A DNA stretch of 64,000 nt from Enterococcus hirae ATCC 9790 (GTDB lineage Bacteria; Bacillota; Bacilli; Lactobacillales; Enterococcaceae): the NCBI RefSeq assembly GCF_000271405.2, contig NC_018081.1, positions 1,453,501 to 1,517,500 of the forward strand. Reading direction: 5' to 3'. The translations under genes and the position numbers were made by a program. Below the pieces are notes generated by a model. The model was not told the DNA's origin and made no database searches. It saw nothing but the letters and a program-made list of their open reading frames with translations. Positions within the stretch are counted from its first letter, which is position 1. Every line of letters starts with the position of its first letter. Positions 25,827-34,612 of this stretch are shown in pieces.

Positions 25827-27560
25827 ATGAAGAAAAAACTAGTATTATTTTCTGTAGGTGTGTTTAGTGCAATAGTAAGTGGAGGTACGACGGTTTTTGC
25901 AGCTGATGCAGCAGACACGATGCCTGACCTCGCGAATAAACAAATTGCAGTCGGATACTATCATAACTGGCAAGCGGAACAAGGCGCAGGCTATCAAGGA
26001 GGTCGTCCAGCCGACATTGATTTGGCCAAAATAAATCCTTTTTACAATGTAGTGACGGTTTCGTTTATGAAAGGAGAAGGGATTCCTACTTTTAAACCTT
26101 ATAATATGACGGATCAGGCCTTTCGTGAAAAAGTAGCAACATTGAATGCGCAAGGGCGAGCAGTCATTATTTCTCTAGGAGGAGCAGATTCACATATTGA
26201 ATTACATCGTGGCCAGGAACAAGCTTTTGCGAATGAAATCATTCGGTTAGTAGAAGTATATGGCTTTGATGGATTAGATATTGATTTGGAACAAACTGCG
26301 GTGGCTGCTGGGGATAATCAAACAGTCATTCCGGCGGCATTAAAAATCGTTCGTGAGCATTACAAGAAAGAAAACAAACATTTTATTATCTCAATGGCGC
26401 CTGAATTTCCATACTTAAGAACAAATGGAGCATATGTACCATATATTACAGCTTTACAAAATGAATATGACTTTATTGCCCCTAAATTGTATAATCAAGC
26501 AGGCGATGGGATCAGTGTTGGGACGGAATGGATTGCCCAAAACAATGACAATAAAAAGTATGAATTTTTGTACGGGATTTCAAAATCATTTAATGAAGGA
26601 AGCGGTGGCTTTATCCAAATTCCGGCAAGTAAACTAGCTCTAGGGATCCCAGCTAACGAAGATGCCGCAGCGAATGGCTATGTTAAAGATCCTTCAAAGG
26701 TCTACCAAGTATTTGAACAAATGACAAAAGATCAAACGCCATTAAAAGGAATCATGACATGGAGTGTCAATTGGGACGAGGGCAGAAATAAAGCTGGGAT
26801 TGCCTATAATCAGTCGTTTGCGAATGCTTATCAAGGATTGTTCAAAGAGCAAGTACCAGATACTGAGAAACCTTCTAAACCAGAAAATTTAAAAGGAACT
26901 GCAACGCAATCAAGCATTTCATTAAGCTGGTCAGCTTCTACTGATAATGTGCGTGTTTCTCATTATAATATTTATCAAAACAAACAACTCATTGGCACTA
27001 GTAACACAACCAATTATACGGTGAGCAACTTATCCCCTGACACAACCTATTCATTTACGGTTGAAGCAGTCGATACATCAGGAAATCGCTCAACATCGTC
27101 TGACGTATTAACGATCAGAATACAAGCTGGTTCACAATTACCAGCCCCTTCGATGCCAACTGGTTTAGTAGTAAAAGGTGTATCGCAAAACTCTGTGACA
27201 CTCGGTTGGTCTGCAAATGATCCGAAAGAAGAGGTCATCGGCTATGAAATCTATCGAAATGGAACGCTAGTGACAATAACGAAGTCACCAACTTTCGTAG
27301 ATACTGGTTTAACTCCTGACACAACGTATACTTATCAAATAGCAGCTGTTAACATTTCTGGTATTTCTAAGAAAAGTCAACAAGTGACAGCGAAAACGAC
27401 AGCAGATAATCAAGCAGAAGAATGGAAAATTGGGAAATTATATAATATCGGTGATATTGTGACCTATAAAGGAAATCTTTACCGTTGTCGTAACATCCAC
27501 ATGGGACAAATCGGTTGGGAACCTGATGTAGCTTTAGCATTATGGCTGAAGATCAGTTAA
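25827..27560 (+). CDS. Secreted modular GH18 chitinase with two FnIII domains and a CBM5/12
   Basis: The 577-residue precursor hydrolyses chitin outside the cell. The signal peptide covers residues 1-25 (VFA|A). The GH18 barrel (about 38-345) contains the catalytic motif DGLDIDLE with the acid/base Glu155. Two fibronectin type III linkers follow (about 352-435 and 440-525), then a C-terminal chitin-binding CBM5/12 (about 531-577) with the aromatic residues W533, Y539 and W571. I start at ATG 25827 behind GGAGGCGG; the longer frame would fuse a non-signal extension. It works with the two AA10 LPMOs next door, which open crystalline chitin. Confidence 0.95.
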   Translation: MKKKLVLFSVGVFSAIVSGGTTVFAADAADTMPDLANKQIAVGYYHNWQAEQGAGYQGGRPADIDLAKINPFYNVVTVSFMKGEGIPTFKPYNMTDQAFREKVATLNAQGRAVIISLGGADSHIELHRGQEQAFANEIIRLVEVYGFDGLDIDLEQTAVAAGDNQTVIPAALKIVREHYKKENKHFIISMAPEFPYLRTNGAYVPYITALQNEYDFIAPKLYNQAGDGISVGTEWIAQNNDNKKYEFLYGISKSFNEGSGGFIQIPASKLALGIPANEDAAANGYVKDPSKVYQVFEQMTKDQTPLKGIMTWSVNWDEGRNKAGIAYNQSFANAYQGLFKEQVPDTEKPSKPENLKGTATQSSISLSWSASTDNVRVSHYNIYQNKQLIGTSNTTNYTVSNLSPDTTYSFTVEAVDTSGNRSTSSDVLTIRIQAGSQLPAPSMPTGLVVKGVSQNSVTLGWSANDPKEEVIGYEIYRNGTLVTITKSPTFVDTGLTPDTTYTYQIAAVNISGISKKSQQVTAKTTADNQAEEWKIGKLYNIGDIVTYKGNLYRCRNIHMGQIGWEPDVALALWLKIS

Positions 27561-27583
27561 TAAAGTTAACAAAATAAAAAAGA

Positions 27584-27664
27584 GTCAGAGTGCAGTATGT
27601 CAGGGCTATTACAATGAGGATGTAATGAGGACATAGACATATAAGGCGCACTCTGATTTTTTTA
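27584..27664 (+). terminator. Long structured terminator after the chitinase
   Basis: Three nested stems are visible: GTCAGAGTGC / GCACTCTGAT, ATGTC / GACAT and ATTACA / TGTAAT, followed by T8. It is longer than most intrinsic terminators. Confidence 0.8.
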
Positions 27665-27765
27665 CATAAAATTGTCAGAATCAAAATATAAGATAAGCCA
27701 CGCAACCATTTTACATGCTCTGATCTAAATAGTTATTTTCAGTTGTTCAGGATGAGAGAATAAAC

Positions 27766-27815
27766 AAAAGAAGAAAACACACAGTTCAATCTGAATTCTG
27801 GTGTTTTCTTCTTTT
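27766..27815. terminator. Bidirectional terminator next to the tiny peptide gene
   Basis: Perfect 15-bp arms AAAAGAAGAAAACAC / GTGTTTTCTTCTTTT with a 20-nt loop. On the minus strand it lies 5 bases behind the stop of the 33-codon reading frame. Confidence 0.85.
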
Positions 27816-27820
27816 ATCAT

Positions 27821-27922
27821 TTAGTAACGATCGTACAAAAGTGATGGGACAAACGATGCAACCCATATCGCTGGAATAAAAATAACTGAAACATTAATTA
27901 AAATGGCGGTGTAACAGACCAC
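27821..27922 (-). CDS. Tiny hydrophobic peptide, possible type I (Fst/Par-like) toxin
   Basis: This 33-codon frame starts with GTG behind a very strong ribosome site, AAAGGGGGG, nine bases upstream. The peptide is one membrane helix (ILINVSVIFIPAIWVASFV) with a short polar end, LLYDRY. A bidirectional terminator follows at once. Near-direct repeats AGTTGTTCAGGATGA (27741-27755) and AGTTGATTCAATGA (27943-27956) flank the unit, which resembles the layout of enterococcal par/fst loci where an antisense RNA shares the terminator and repeats with the toxin mRNA. Sequence similarity to Fst itself is weak, and an ATG frame two bases away stops after eight codons. Confidence 0.45.
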   Translation of the reverse strand: MVCYTAILINVSVIFIPAIWVASFVPSLLYDRY

Positions 27923-28120
27923 ATATTCTAGCCCCCCTTTCTAGTTGATTCAATGATTATTTATATGATAATTATAACGCTTTGAATGACATAAAATTAA
28001 AATGTATCTTAATACAACAATGTCAAGTGTTAAACAAACTGTTAAAACGGGAAAAATAGTTTTCAACATTTAGAGTATCTATACTATAATAGTTACTATC
28101 AACTATTTGGAGGAATATCA

Positions 28121-29140
28121 ATGAAACAAAAAATTGCAGTTTTAGGCCCAGGCTCTTGGGGGACTGCTTTAGCGCAAACCTTAGCAGAAAACGGACATGA
28201 TGTTCGTATTTGGGGAAATGTTCCTGAACAAATCGATGAAATGAATCAGTATCATACAAATAAACAATTTTTACCTAACCTAAAAATTTCCGAAACGATT
28301 ATCGGTTATAAAGAATTAGCAGAAGCAGTGAAGGATGTCGATGCGGTTTTATTCGTTGTACCAACGAAAGCCATTCGTTCAGTTGCTCAAGAATTGATTG
28401 AGAAAATGAATACTAAACCAATCATCATTCATGCAAGTAAAGGGTTAGAGCAAGGAACACATAAACGCATTTCTGAAGTTATTGCTGAAGAGATTCCAGA
28501 GGAAAAAAGAAAGGCAATCGTCGTGCTTTCTGGACCAAGCCACGCGGAAGAAGTTGCTGTTCATGATATTACGACCATTACTGCTGCAAGCATTGATCAG
28601 CAAGCGGCAATCTATGTGCAAGATCTGTTCATGAATGATTATTTTAGAATTTATACGAATAATGATGTCATCGGAGTTGAAACGGGTGCGGCTTTAAAAA
28701 ATATCATTGCTATCGGTGCTGGTGCCATCCATGGATTAGGTTTTGGTGATGATGCAAAAGCGGCGATCATGACTCGAGGATTAGCGGAGATTAGCCGTCT
28801 AGGAGTGGCAATGGGTGCCAATCCATTGACATTTATTGGCTTGAGTGGTGTAGGTGACTTAATCGTGACTTGTACAAGTGTCCATTCTCGTAACTGGCGA
28901 GCAGGAAATTTGCTTGGTCAAGGACATAAATTAGAAGAAGTACTTGAGAATATGGGAATGGTGGTTGAAGGAGTCTCTACTACTAAAGCTGCGGTTGAAT
29001 TAGCGGAACAACTAGGGGTAGAGATGCCGATCACACAGACAATCTACAATGTATTATATAATGGAGAAGACATCAAACAAGCAGCCAAAGAAATCATGTT
29101 GCGAGATGGTAAAATAGAGAATGAATTTTCATTAAGCTAA
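28121..29140 (+). CDS. gpsA: NAD(P)H-dependent glycerol-3-phosphate dehydrogenase
   Basis: GpsA reduces dihydroxyacetone phosphate to sn-glycerol 3-phosphate, the backbone of membrane lipids. The 339-residue protein has the N-terminal dinucleotide fold motif [18 protein letters not shown] (around 9-26), [19 protein letters not shown] and the catalytic region [34 protein letters not shown] lies ahead of the ATG. galU follows after 31 bases in the same direction, an arrangement common in lactic acid bacteria. Confidence 0.97.
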   Translation: MKQKIAVLGPGSWGTALAQTLAENGHDVRIWGNVPEQIDEMNQYHTNKQFLPNLKISETIIGYKELAEAVKDVDAVLFVVPTKAIRSVAQELIEKMNTKPIIIHASKGLEQGTHKRISEVIAEEIPEEKRKAIVVLSGPSHAEEVAVHDITTITAASIDQQAAIYVQDLFMNDYFRIYTNNDVIGVETGAALKNIIAIGAGAIHGLGFGDDAKAAIMTRGLAEISRLGVAMGANPLTFIGLSGVGDLIVTCTSVHSRNWRAGNLLGQGHKLEEVLENMGMVVEGVSTTKAAVELAEQLGVEMPITQTIYNVLYNGEDIKQAAKEIMLRDGKIENEFSLS

Positions 29141-29171
29141 GGGCTTATATTGAAATGAGAGGACGGGGTGT

Positions 29172-30041
29172 ATGAAAGTTAAGAAAGCAATCATACCTGC
29201 AGGTGGTTTAGGCACGCGTTTTTTACCTGCGACAAAAGCAATGGCTAAAGAAATGCTTCCTATTGTTGACAAACCAACGATCCAATTCATTGTTGAAGAA
29301 GCATTAAAATCTGGGATTGAAGATATTTTAATTGTTACTGGGAAAGAAAAACGTCCGATCGAAGATCATTTTGATGCTAACCTTGAATTGGAATTAAATC
29401 TGCGTGAGAAGGGAAAACTCGATTTATTAAGTACCATCAAGGAAACAGAAGCTGTTAATCTTCATTTTATCCGACAATCTTACCCCAAAGGATTAGGGCA
29501 TGCAGTTCTTCAGGCCAAAGCATTTGTAGGAGATGAACCATTTGTTGTCATGTTAGGGGACGACTTGATGGTGGATCAAGTCCCTTTGACAAAACAGCTA
29601 ATGATGGACTTCGAGGAAACTCATTCATCAACGATTGCAGTGATGGAAGTTTTGCCAGAAGATACAGGAAAATATGGAATCATTGATCCTGGAGAGGAAG
29701 AAAAAACTGGGTTATATCGAGTAAGAAAAATGGTAGAAAAACCTACTCCTCAAGAGGCGCCTAGTAACCTTGCCATTATTGGACGCTATTTATTAACACC
29801 AGACATTTTTCCAATACTCGAAACGCAAACACCAGGTGCGGGCAATGAAATCCAATTAACGGATGCGATTGATACATTAAATCGCCATCAAAAAGTCTAT
29901 GCAAGAAATTTTAAAGGGAGACGATATGATGTTGGTGATAAATATGGTTACATGCGAACCAATATTGATTATGGGTTACAACATCCAGAAATCGGCGCTA
30001 CCCTTAAAGAGTATCTGATACAACTTAGTAAAGAGTTATAA
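29172..30041 (+). CDS. galU: UTP-glucose-1-phosphate uridylyltransferase
   Basis: GalU makes UDP-glucose for glycolipids, teichoic acid decoration and cell-wall polysaccharides. The 289-residue protein begins [20 protein letters not shown], with the nucleotide-binding motif GGLGTRFLP and the base-binding lysine in [10 protein letters not shown]. Further motifs are [14 protein letters not shown] and GRRYDVGDK. It follows gpsA and the two are probably one transcript. Confidence 0.97.
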   Translation: MKVKKAIIPAGGLGTRFLPATKAMAKEMLPIVDKPTIQFIVEEALKSGIEDILIVTGKEKRPIEDHFDANLELELNLREKGKLDLLSTIKETEAVNLHFIRQSYPKGLGHAVLQAKAFVGDEPFVVMLGDDLMVDQVPLTKQLMMDFEETHSSTIAVMEVLPEDTGKYGIIDPGEEEKTGLYRVRKMVEKPTPQEAPSNLAIIGRYLLTPDIFPILETQTPGAGNEIQLTDAIDTLNRHQKVYARNFKGRRYDVGDKYGYMRTNIDYGLQHPEIGATLKEYLIQLSKEL

Positions 30042-30210
30042 TTTCTAAACTAAGGTACTTTTACTTGGTCTTATCTAGTTCGTTGCTTAAATTTTAGTAA
30101 AATACTTTTTGTTAGCTATTAAAATAAACGTCATTTTGCTTATTATGTAGTAATATAAAAGAGTTATGGCAAAATTGACTTTTAAATACAGAAAAGGTGT
30201 GTAGCTTTGT

Positions 30211-30567
30211 ATGGGAAAATTGATTACAATCGGTCAAACACTTCTTGATGGATTGAAATGGCTGATGGAAGGAAATAACTGGTTGTTTTTGACTCCATTG
30301 GTGCTAATTTGTGGATATGTTTTCATTCAAATGGCTAGAAAAAAAGAGAAATTATTGATTTTTATCTGGTATTTAGCAACAATTTCTATTTTAAGTGTTA
30401 TGCTTGAACTTGCTTTAGGTGCGTGGGAAGCTATGATTTTTGCTTTGATATTTATCATAGGTTATTTCATCATCTTTATCCCTTATTTCTTTAGAGGCGT
30501 TCATATCGGCAAAAAAGGCAGACACACGGCTTCTCATCGCAGAACAAAACGATCAGATAAACGCTAA
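30211..30567 (+). CDS. Small membrane protein of unknown function
   Basis: I do not recognise this 118-residue protein. It has three predicted helices (about 24-43, 48-67 and 73-93) and a strongly basic cytoplasmic tail with HIGKKGRHTASHRRTKRSDKR-like composition. The ribosome site AAAGGTG is 11 bases from the ATG. It stands alone between galU and a long intergenic region, with a terminator about 75 bases downstream. Confidence 0.7.
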   Translation: MGKLITIGQTLLDGLKWLMEGNNWLFLTPLVLICGYVFIQMARKKEKLLIFIWYLATISILSVMLELALGAWEAMIFALIFIIGYFIIFIPYFFRGVHIGKKGRHTASHRRTKRSDKR

Positions 30568-30642
30568 AAGCAGTGAGTTAAGAAAGTTGATCTATGTAGC
30601 TTGCAACTACGGTTATTGCTCGCTTGAGTTTTTCGTTAGAAC

Positions 30643-30694
30643 AAAGCAATCGCTGGTTAAATCCATTTTATTTGGATGAGCGGTTGCTTTTTTG
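30643..30694 (+). terminator. Rho-independent terminator
   Basis: AAAGCAATCGCT (30643-30654) pairs with AGCGGTTGCTTT (30679-30690); an inner AATCC / GGAT stem shortens the loop, and T5 follows. Confidence 0.85.
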
Positions 30695-30871
30695 TCTGGT
30701 TTTAGGGTCTGAGTATACCATTTAAGGAATGGGAGTTAGCAAAAAGCAGTAGGGGAGAGTCATCCTGGTAGGCTAAGCAAAAAAATGATCATGACATGTC
30801 TAATTGTGGACGGCAAATTTATTTATTTAAGTAGATATTGGCTGTTATCATTGATAAAAAATAAATCTAAA

Positions 30872-30903
30872 AACAAGAATCCTATCACGATAGGATTCTT
30901 GTT
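30872..30903. repeat. Perfect 15-bp hairpin in the intergenic region
   Basis: AACAAGAATCCTATC / GATAGGATTCTTGTT with almost no loop. On the minus strand it runs into TTTTTAG, so it may be a minus-strand terminator, although no minus-strand gene is seen. Otherwise the 781-base stretch 30568-31348 carries no protein gene. Confidence 0.6.
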
Positions 30904-30966
30904 CAGTTAAAAAAAGTTGATTTATATGTCAAGAAAACAGACCATGGTTTTTTTATTTTTTCGGAC

Positions 30967-30995
30967 TTGCACTTGTCTGATAGATTACTTAAAAT
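30967..30995 (+). promoter_or_regulatory. Promoter ahead of the structured RNA
   Basis: TTGCAC (30967-30972), 17-base spacer, TAAAAT (30990-30995). The predicted start is near 31002. Confidence 0.6.
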
Positions 30996-31001
30996 GATTG
31001 A

Positions 31002-31246
31002 AGATAGAAACAGCAGAATAAAAAAAGGCTCCCTAATAGTTAGCGGCAACTAACTATCAGGGAATGACCAGTCACACGTATACACCCTGACCGATCATTT
31101 GCCATAGTCAATGCAAGGCATCGACCGTATTTATTGTACCTAATTTCTGGGGAGATTTTTACCCTTGTGTCGGTTTTTCGATGGTCGGTAGCTCGTTTAT
31201 TTACTATGTCAAGGTATTGGGCAGTATGCTCAATGCCTTTTTTTAT
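31002..31246 (+). ncRNA. Candidate structured RNA or 5' leader, about 245 nt
   Basis: It begins behind a good promoter and ends at a terminator, AGGTATTG / CAATGCCT plus T7 (31212-31244). Near the 5' end a strong stem, CCCTAATAGTTAG / CTAACTATCAGGG (31031-31062), would read as a perfect terminator on the opposite strand. No credible reading frame lies inside. It does not show T-box, SRP, tmRNA or common riboswitch motifs known to me. It could be a free small RNA or an attenuating leader of the SIS gene at 31349. Identity unknown. Confidence 0.45.
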
Positions 31247-31348
31247 CTTTCATTTTCAAGCAAAAGGTTGATACGTCTTAACTGATTTCTTTTTTTATGT
31301 TTTAGCACACTTGCTGTTTTTGTTGTGAAATTAAAGGTGGAGAAATAA

Positions 31349-31948
31349 ATGAGTTTACGCTATTTTGATTATTATCAGCAACTAGAAAAGAAATTAAGAA
31401 TCGAAGAACCCTTGATGGTTCAAGCTGCTTCTTTAATTGCTCGTCAAGTTTCATTAGGTGGACGTTTACAAATCTTTGCTAGTCGTACACTAAGCGGGAT
31501 AGCATTTGAGTTTTGGGAGCATTTACCTGAAATGATACCGGGCAAGTTAATTGAAAATCCGGCAAATGGGATATATGAAACTTTGGAAGGAACAGGAAAA
31601 GCGATCATTGATCAGCTCTCTGTCAAACAAGCAGATATTTTTCTACTTCTTTCCAATGAAGGTAGGGATCCAAGTATTGTGGAGTTAGCTCAATGGATCA
31701 AGTCAAATGGTCATTTACTGATTATTGTTACTGGATTTGATCTCTCGCGAAGTATCAAATCACAACACAGTAATGGGTTGCGATTGTTTGAATTTGCTGA
31801 CCTAGTATTGGATAACCATGCACAAATGAATGATACCGCTTTATCATTGTCAGAAGTTGAGCTTGCTCTTTGTGATAGTTCCTCTATCGCTACCATATTA
31901 CTATTGCAGCAAACCCTATATTTTACAGTCTGCCAGCTGATTCGTTAG
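31349..31948 (+). CDS. SIS-domain-like protein, possible phosphosugar-binding
   Basis: The 199-residue product resembles a single SIS (sugar isomerase) fold: GGRLQIFASRTLSGIAFEFW near the start and QADIFLLLSNEGRDPSIVEL in the position of the phosphosugar loop, then HLLIIVTGFDLSRSI. The loop is S-N-E-G rather than the usual S-x-S-G-x-T, so activity is uncertain. AAAGGTGGAG precedes the ATG. A structured RNA candidate lies in its leader, and a terminator follows at 32113. Confidence 0.65.
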   Translation: MSLRYFDYYQQLEKKLRIEEPLMVQAASLIARQVSLGGRLQIFASRTLSGIAFEFWEHLPEMIPGKLIENPANGIYETLEGTGKAIIDQLSVKQADIFLLLSNEGRDPSIVELAQWIKSNGHLLIIVTGFDLSRSIKSQHSNGLRLFEFADLVLDNHAQMNDTALSLSEVELALCDSSSIATILLLQQTLYFTVCQLIR

Positions 31949-32112
31949 GGAACGTAAAAATAGAATGAATGGAAACATTGCCTTGAAGTAGATGAAAAAG
32001 GGACACCTTTGAATAAAACTAGGAACATTCGGCGATTTCTAAGTGTTAGTGTAAAAATTAGAGCAAGGTAACATCTTTTTTCAATAGTTAAAACAAGCAA
32101 AATATCACAAAG

Positions 32113-32154
32113 AAGAGACAAAAAAGAATTCACTTGAATTCTTTTTTGTCTCTT
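32113..32154. terminator. Perfect 19-bp stem terminator
   Basis: AAGAGACAAAAAAGAATTC and GAATTCTTTTTTGTCTCTT are perfect arms around a 4-nt loop; poly-A/T runs within the stem let it work in either direction. Confidence 0.75.
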
Positions 32155-32628
32155 AATACACGTTGATGAAAGAGTCTTCCCCAAAACTCTTTACATTGCA
32201 ATTATAGTACATTAGTTATGATTATTGCAATGAAGATTGTTTATAGATTAAAAAAAGTCTGAAGCAGCTATTTTTTCTAATACACTATCTGTTTTTTTAT
32301 TCGTTTTTTTTCGGATAAATAATGAATAAAAAATTCTATTTATATCGAATGTTGAAAAAATATACATATTTAAAAAATGATAAAATGTAATTGGTTTTTC
32401 TTCATAAATAATAAAACAAGTAAAGATATCATATGAAACTAATTGATTATATGCTTGCGTCACAAAATACAAGAGAGTTATTTAACTTTTTTTGGTTGTT
32501 TTTAACAAAAATAAAAAAGATTGCTTTAATAGATAATTAATGTGTTTAGCGTTTTTTTGCTGTATAATCTAATCTGATATTGATTGTTTTATTCATAAAA
32601 ATTTAAAGATAGAAAGGAAGACTTCATA
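32155..32628. other. AT-rich intergenic region
   Basis: About 470 bases with very high A/T content. A 74-codon minus-strand frame (32248-32472) has no ribosome site and biased composition, so I do not call it. A TATAAT box at 32563-32568 probably belongs to the transporter promoter. Confidence 0.5.
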
Positions 32629-34368
32629 GTGAAGAAGCAAGTGTCTTCGGGGAAATCCAAACGGGATCTCACAAAAATGACGACACCTCATACTTATGTC
32701 ATCATTTTTGGAGTGGTCATCCTTGCTTGGTTGCTGACATTTATTGTACCAGCAGGAAAATTTAGTACACAAGATATCGAATACCAAGATGCAAATGGAG
32801 AAACAAGTACGCGAACTGTATTACGCCAAGATTCATTTCGTTATGCTTATGCCTTGGATCGCTCCTATGTATTTGATCAATTAGAGAAGTTACAAAATGA
32901 TCCGACGGAAAGAGAGAAATTAAAAGTCCCTGAAAAAGGGTTAGAAGAAGTGATTTCTGAAGGTGAAAAGAAATTAACGCAAGAAAAGTTAGATGAAATC
33001 TCTTTAACAGATGATGTACTTTATGACCAATTTGGCGAACGCATTTATGATACTTCAAAAAAACTCCATAAAACGGCTCGAGTATGGGGGACCGATGATT
33101 TTGGTGGTTTCGGATTTTTGAATTTTGTCTTTGAAGGGTTAGTTTCAGGAGACAAGTATGGATCGGCTGTCGGAATCGCTGCGCTTATTTTAGTTGTTGG
33201 TGGTGCTTTTGGAATTATCATGCGCACCGGGGCAATTGATGCAGGGATCTATGCTTTCATCAGTAAGACAAGGGGACTGGAGCGTTTAGCCTTACCGCTA
33301 TTATTTTTTGCTTTTTCATTCGGTGGCGCGACATTCGGCATGGCAGAGGAAGTCATTCCTTTTTCTATGGTGATGGTCCCATTTGTGATAGCTCTTGGTT
33401 ATGACTCGATCGTTGCAGTAACAGTCACGTATGTCGCCTCTCAAGTCGGAAATGCGACTTCCTGGATGAGTCCGTTTAGTGTAGCAGTTGCTCAAGGGAT
33501 CGCTGGCATTCCAGTGTTATCGGGTGCGACGTTCCGATTGATCATGTGGGTCGTTATCACAGCGTTATCTGCTGGCTATTTGATGATTTATGGGGAGAAA
33601 ATCCGTAAAAACCCTGAAAGCTCATTGACGTATAAATCAGATGATTATTTCAGAAGTCATTTGAAAAAAACAACCGACGAGAAAAAAGCGTTTATGTTGG
33701 GACACAAATTGATTTTACTTGAAATGCTCATCGTATTGGTTTGGATCGTTTGGGGTGTTACGCAAGAAGGGTATTATATCCCAGAAATTGCTTCACAATT
33801 TTTTGTTATGGGATTAGTCGCAGGGATCATTGCAGTAATCTTCAAATTGGATGGCATGCGGATCAATGATATTGCCTCTTCTTTCCAATCGGGTGCTGCT
33901 GATTTAGCTGGAACAGCAATCGTTGTAGGGATGGCAAAAGGGATCTTATTAGTATTAGGTGGCTCAGATGCTTCTGTTCCTTCTGCTTTAAACACCATTC
34001 TACATGGTATCGGTACAGCTTTAGCAGGAGTACCAGCGGCTATCGGAGCGTGGGCAATGTATATTTTCCAAAGCCTGTTTAATTTAGTCGTGACATCCAA
34101 TTCTGGTCAAGCGGCGTTAACGATGCCAATCATGGCACCACTTGCTGACTTAGTAGGGGTCTCTCGTCAAGTAGCTGTATTAGCTTATCAATTAGGCGCT
34201 GGATTTATGGATGCCTTTACCCCTGTATCAGCTAGTTTGATTGGTGTCTTAGGTGTTGCACGTATCGAGTGGGCAAAATGGGCAAGATTCCAAATCAAAA
34301 TGCAAGGATTCTTTTTTGTCCTAGGTACTATCTTTATCATGATTGCGATAGCAATCGGCTTACAATAG
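32629..34368 (+). CDS. YfcC-family membrane transporter (basic amino acid/C4-dicarboxylate type)
   Basis: The 579-residue protein begins with a short basic tail and a first helix (TYVIIFGVVILAWLLTFIVPAG). It then has an unusually long, charged external loop (about residues 45-160) and 11 or so further helices. Typical YfcC/DcuC-superfamily segments are FAFSFGGATFGMAEEVIPF and GNATSWMSPFSVAVAQGIAG, and the C-terminal SNSGQAALTMPIMAPL. Family members exchange arginine/ornithine or take up dicarboxylates or peptides. The start is a GTG behind AGAAAGGAAG. The next gene, isoaspartyl dipeptidase, suggests the pump may import aspartyl peptides or amino acids for it. Confidence 0.85.
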   Translation: MKKQVSSGKSKRDLTKMTTPHTYVIIFGVVILAWLLTFIVPAGKFSTQDIEYQDANGETSTRTVLRQDSFRYAYALDRSYVFDQLEKLQNDPTEREKLKVPEKGLEEVISEGEKKLTQEKLDEISLTDDVLYDQFGERIYDTSKKLHKTARVWGTDDFGGFGFLNFVFEGLVSGDKYGSAVGIAALILVVGGAFGIIMRTGAIDAGIYAFISKTRGLERLALPLLFFAFSFGGATFGMAEEVIPFSMVMVPFVIALGYDSIVAVTVTYVASQVGNATSWMSPFSVAVAQGIAGIPVLSGATFRLIMWVVITALSAGYLMIYGEKIRKNPESSLTYKSDDYFRSHLKKTTDEKKAFMLGHKLILLEMLIVLVWIVWGVTQEGYYIPEIASQFFVMGLVAGIIAVIFKLDGMRINDIASSFQSGAADLAGTAIVVGMAKGILLVLGGSDASVPSALNTILHGIGTALAGVPAAIGAWAMYIFQSLFNLVVTSNSGQAALTMPIMAPLADLVGVSRQVAVLAYQLGAGFMDAFTPVSASLIGVLGVARIEWAKWARFQIKMQGFFFVLGTIFIMIAIAIGLQ

Positions 34369-34490
34369 CGAAGTAAGAATACTATTTATTAAGGTCAGGG
34401 TTAGTGAAGTATGCACGGTGTTTTTTCTGATGACAGAGGAACTCGATGCTTTTTCAAACTTACTAGCCAAAAAGTTGACTTATAGAAAGC

Positions 34491-34546
34491 AAGCCGAAGA
34501 GACTGAAAATAGTTTGTCTTATTTTCATTATTCTTCGGCTTTTTTA
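34491..34546 (+). terminator. Terminator after the YfcC-type gene
   Basis: AAGCCGAAGA / TCTTCGGCTT with an inner GAAAAT / ATTTTC stem, followed by T6. Confidence 0.85.
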
Positions 34547-34612
34547 TACTAAAAATAGTTACTTTTGAAACAAAGAAAACCAAAATATCGGTATCAGAAA
34601 GGATGAAGTCAA

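Noticed and set aside
31002..31246. T-box leader ahead of the SIS gene
   Set aside because: The T-box core (AGGGTGGNACC-type and TGGAACCGCG-like) is absent.
32248..32472. 74-codon minus-strand protein
   Set aside because: It lies in extremely AT-rich sequence, has no ribosome site and composition typical of chance frames.
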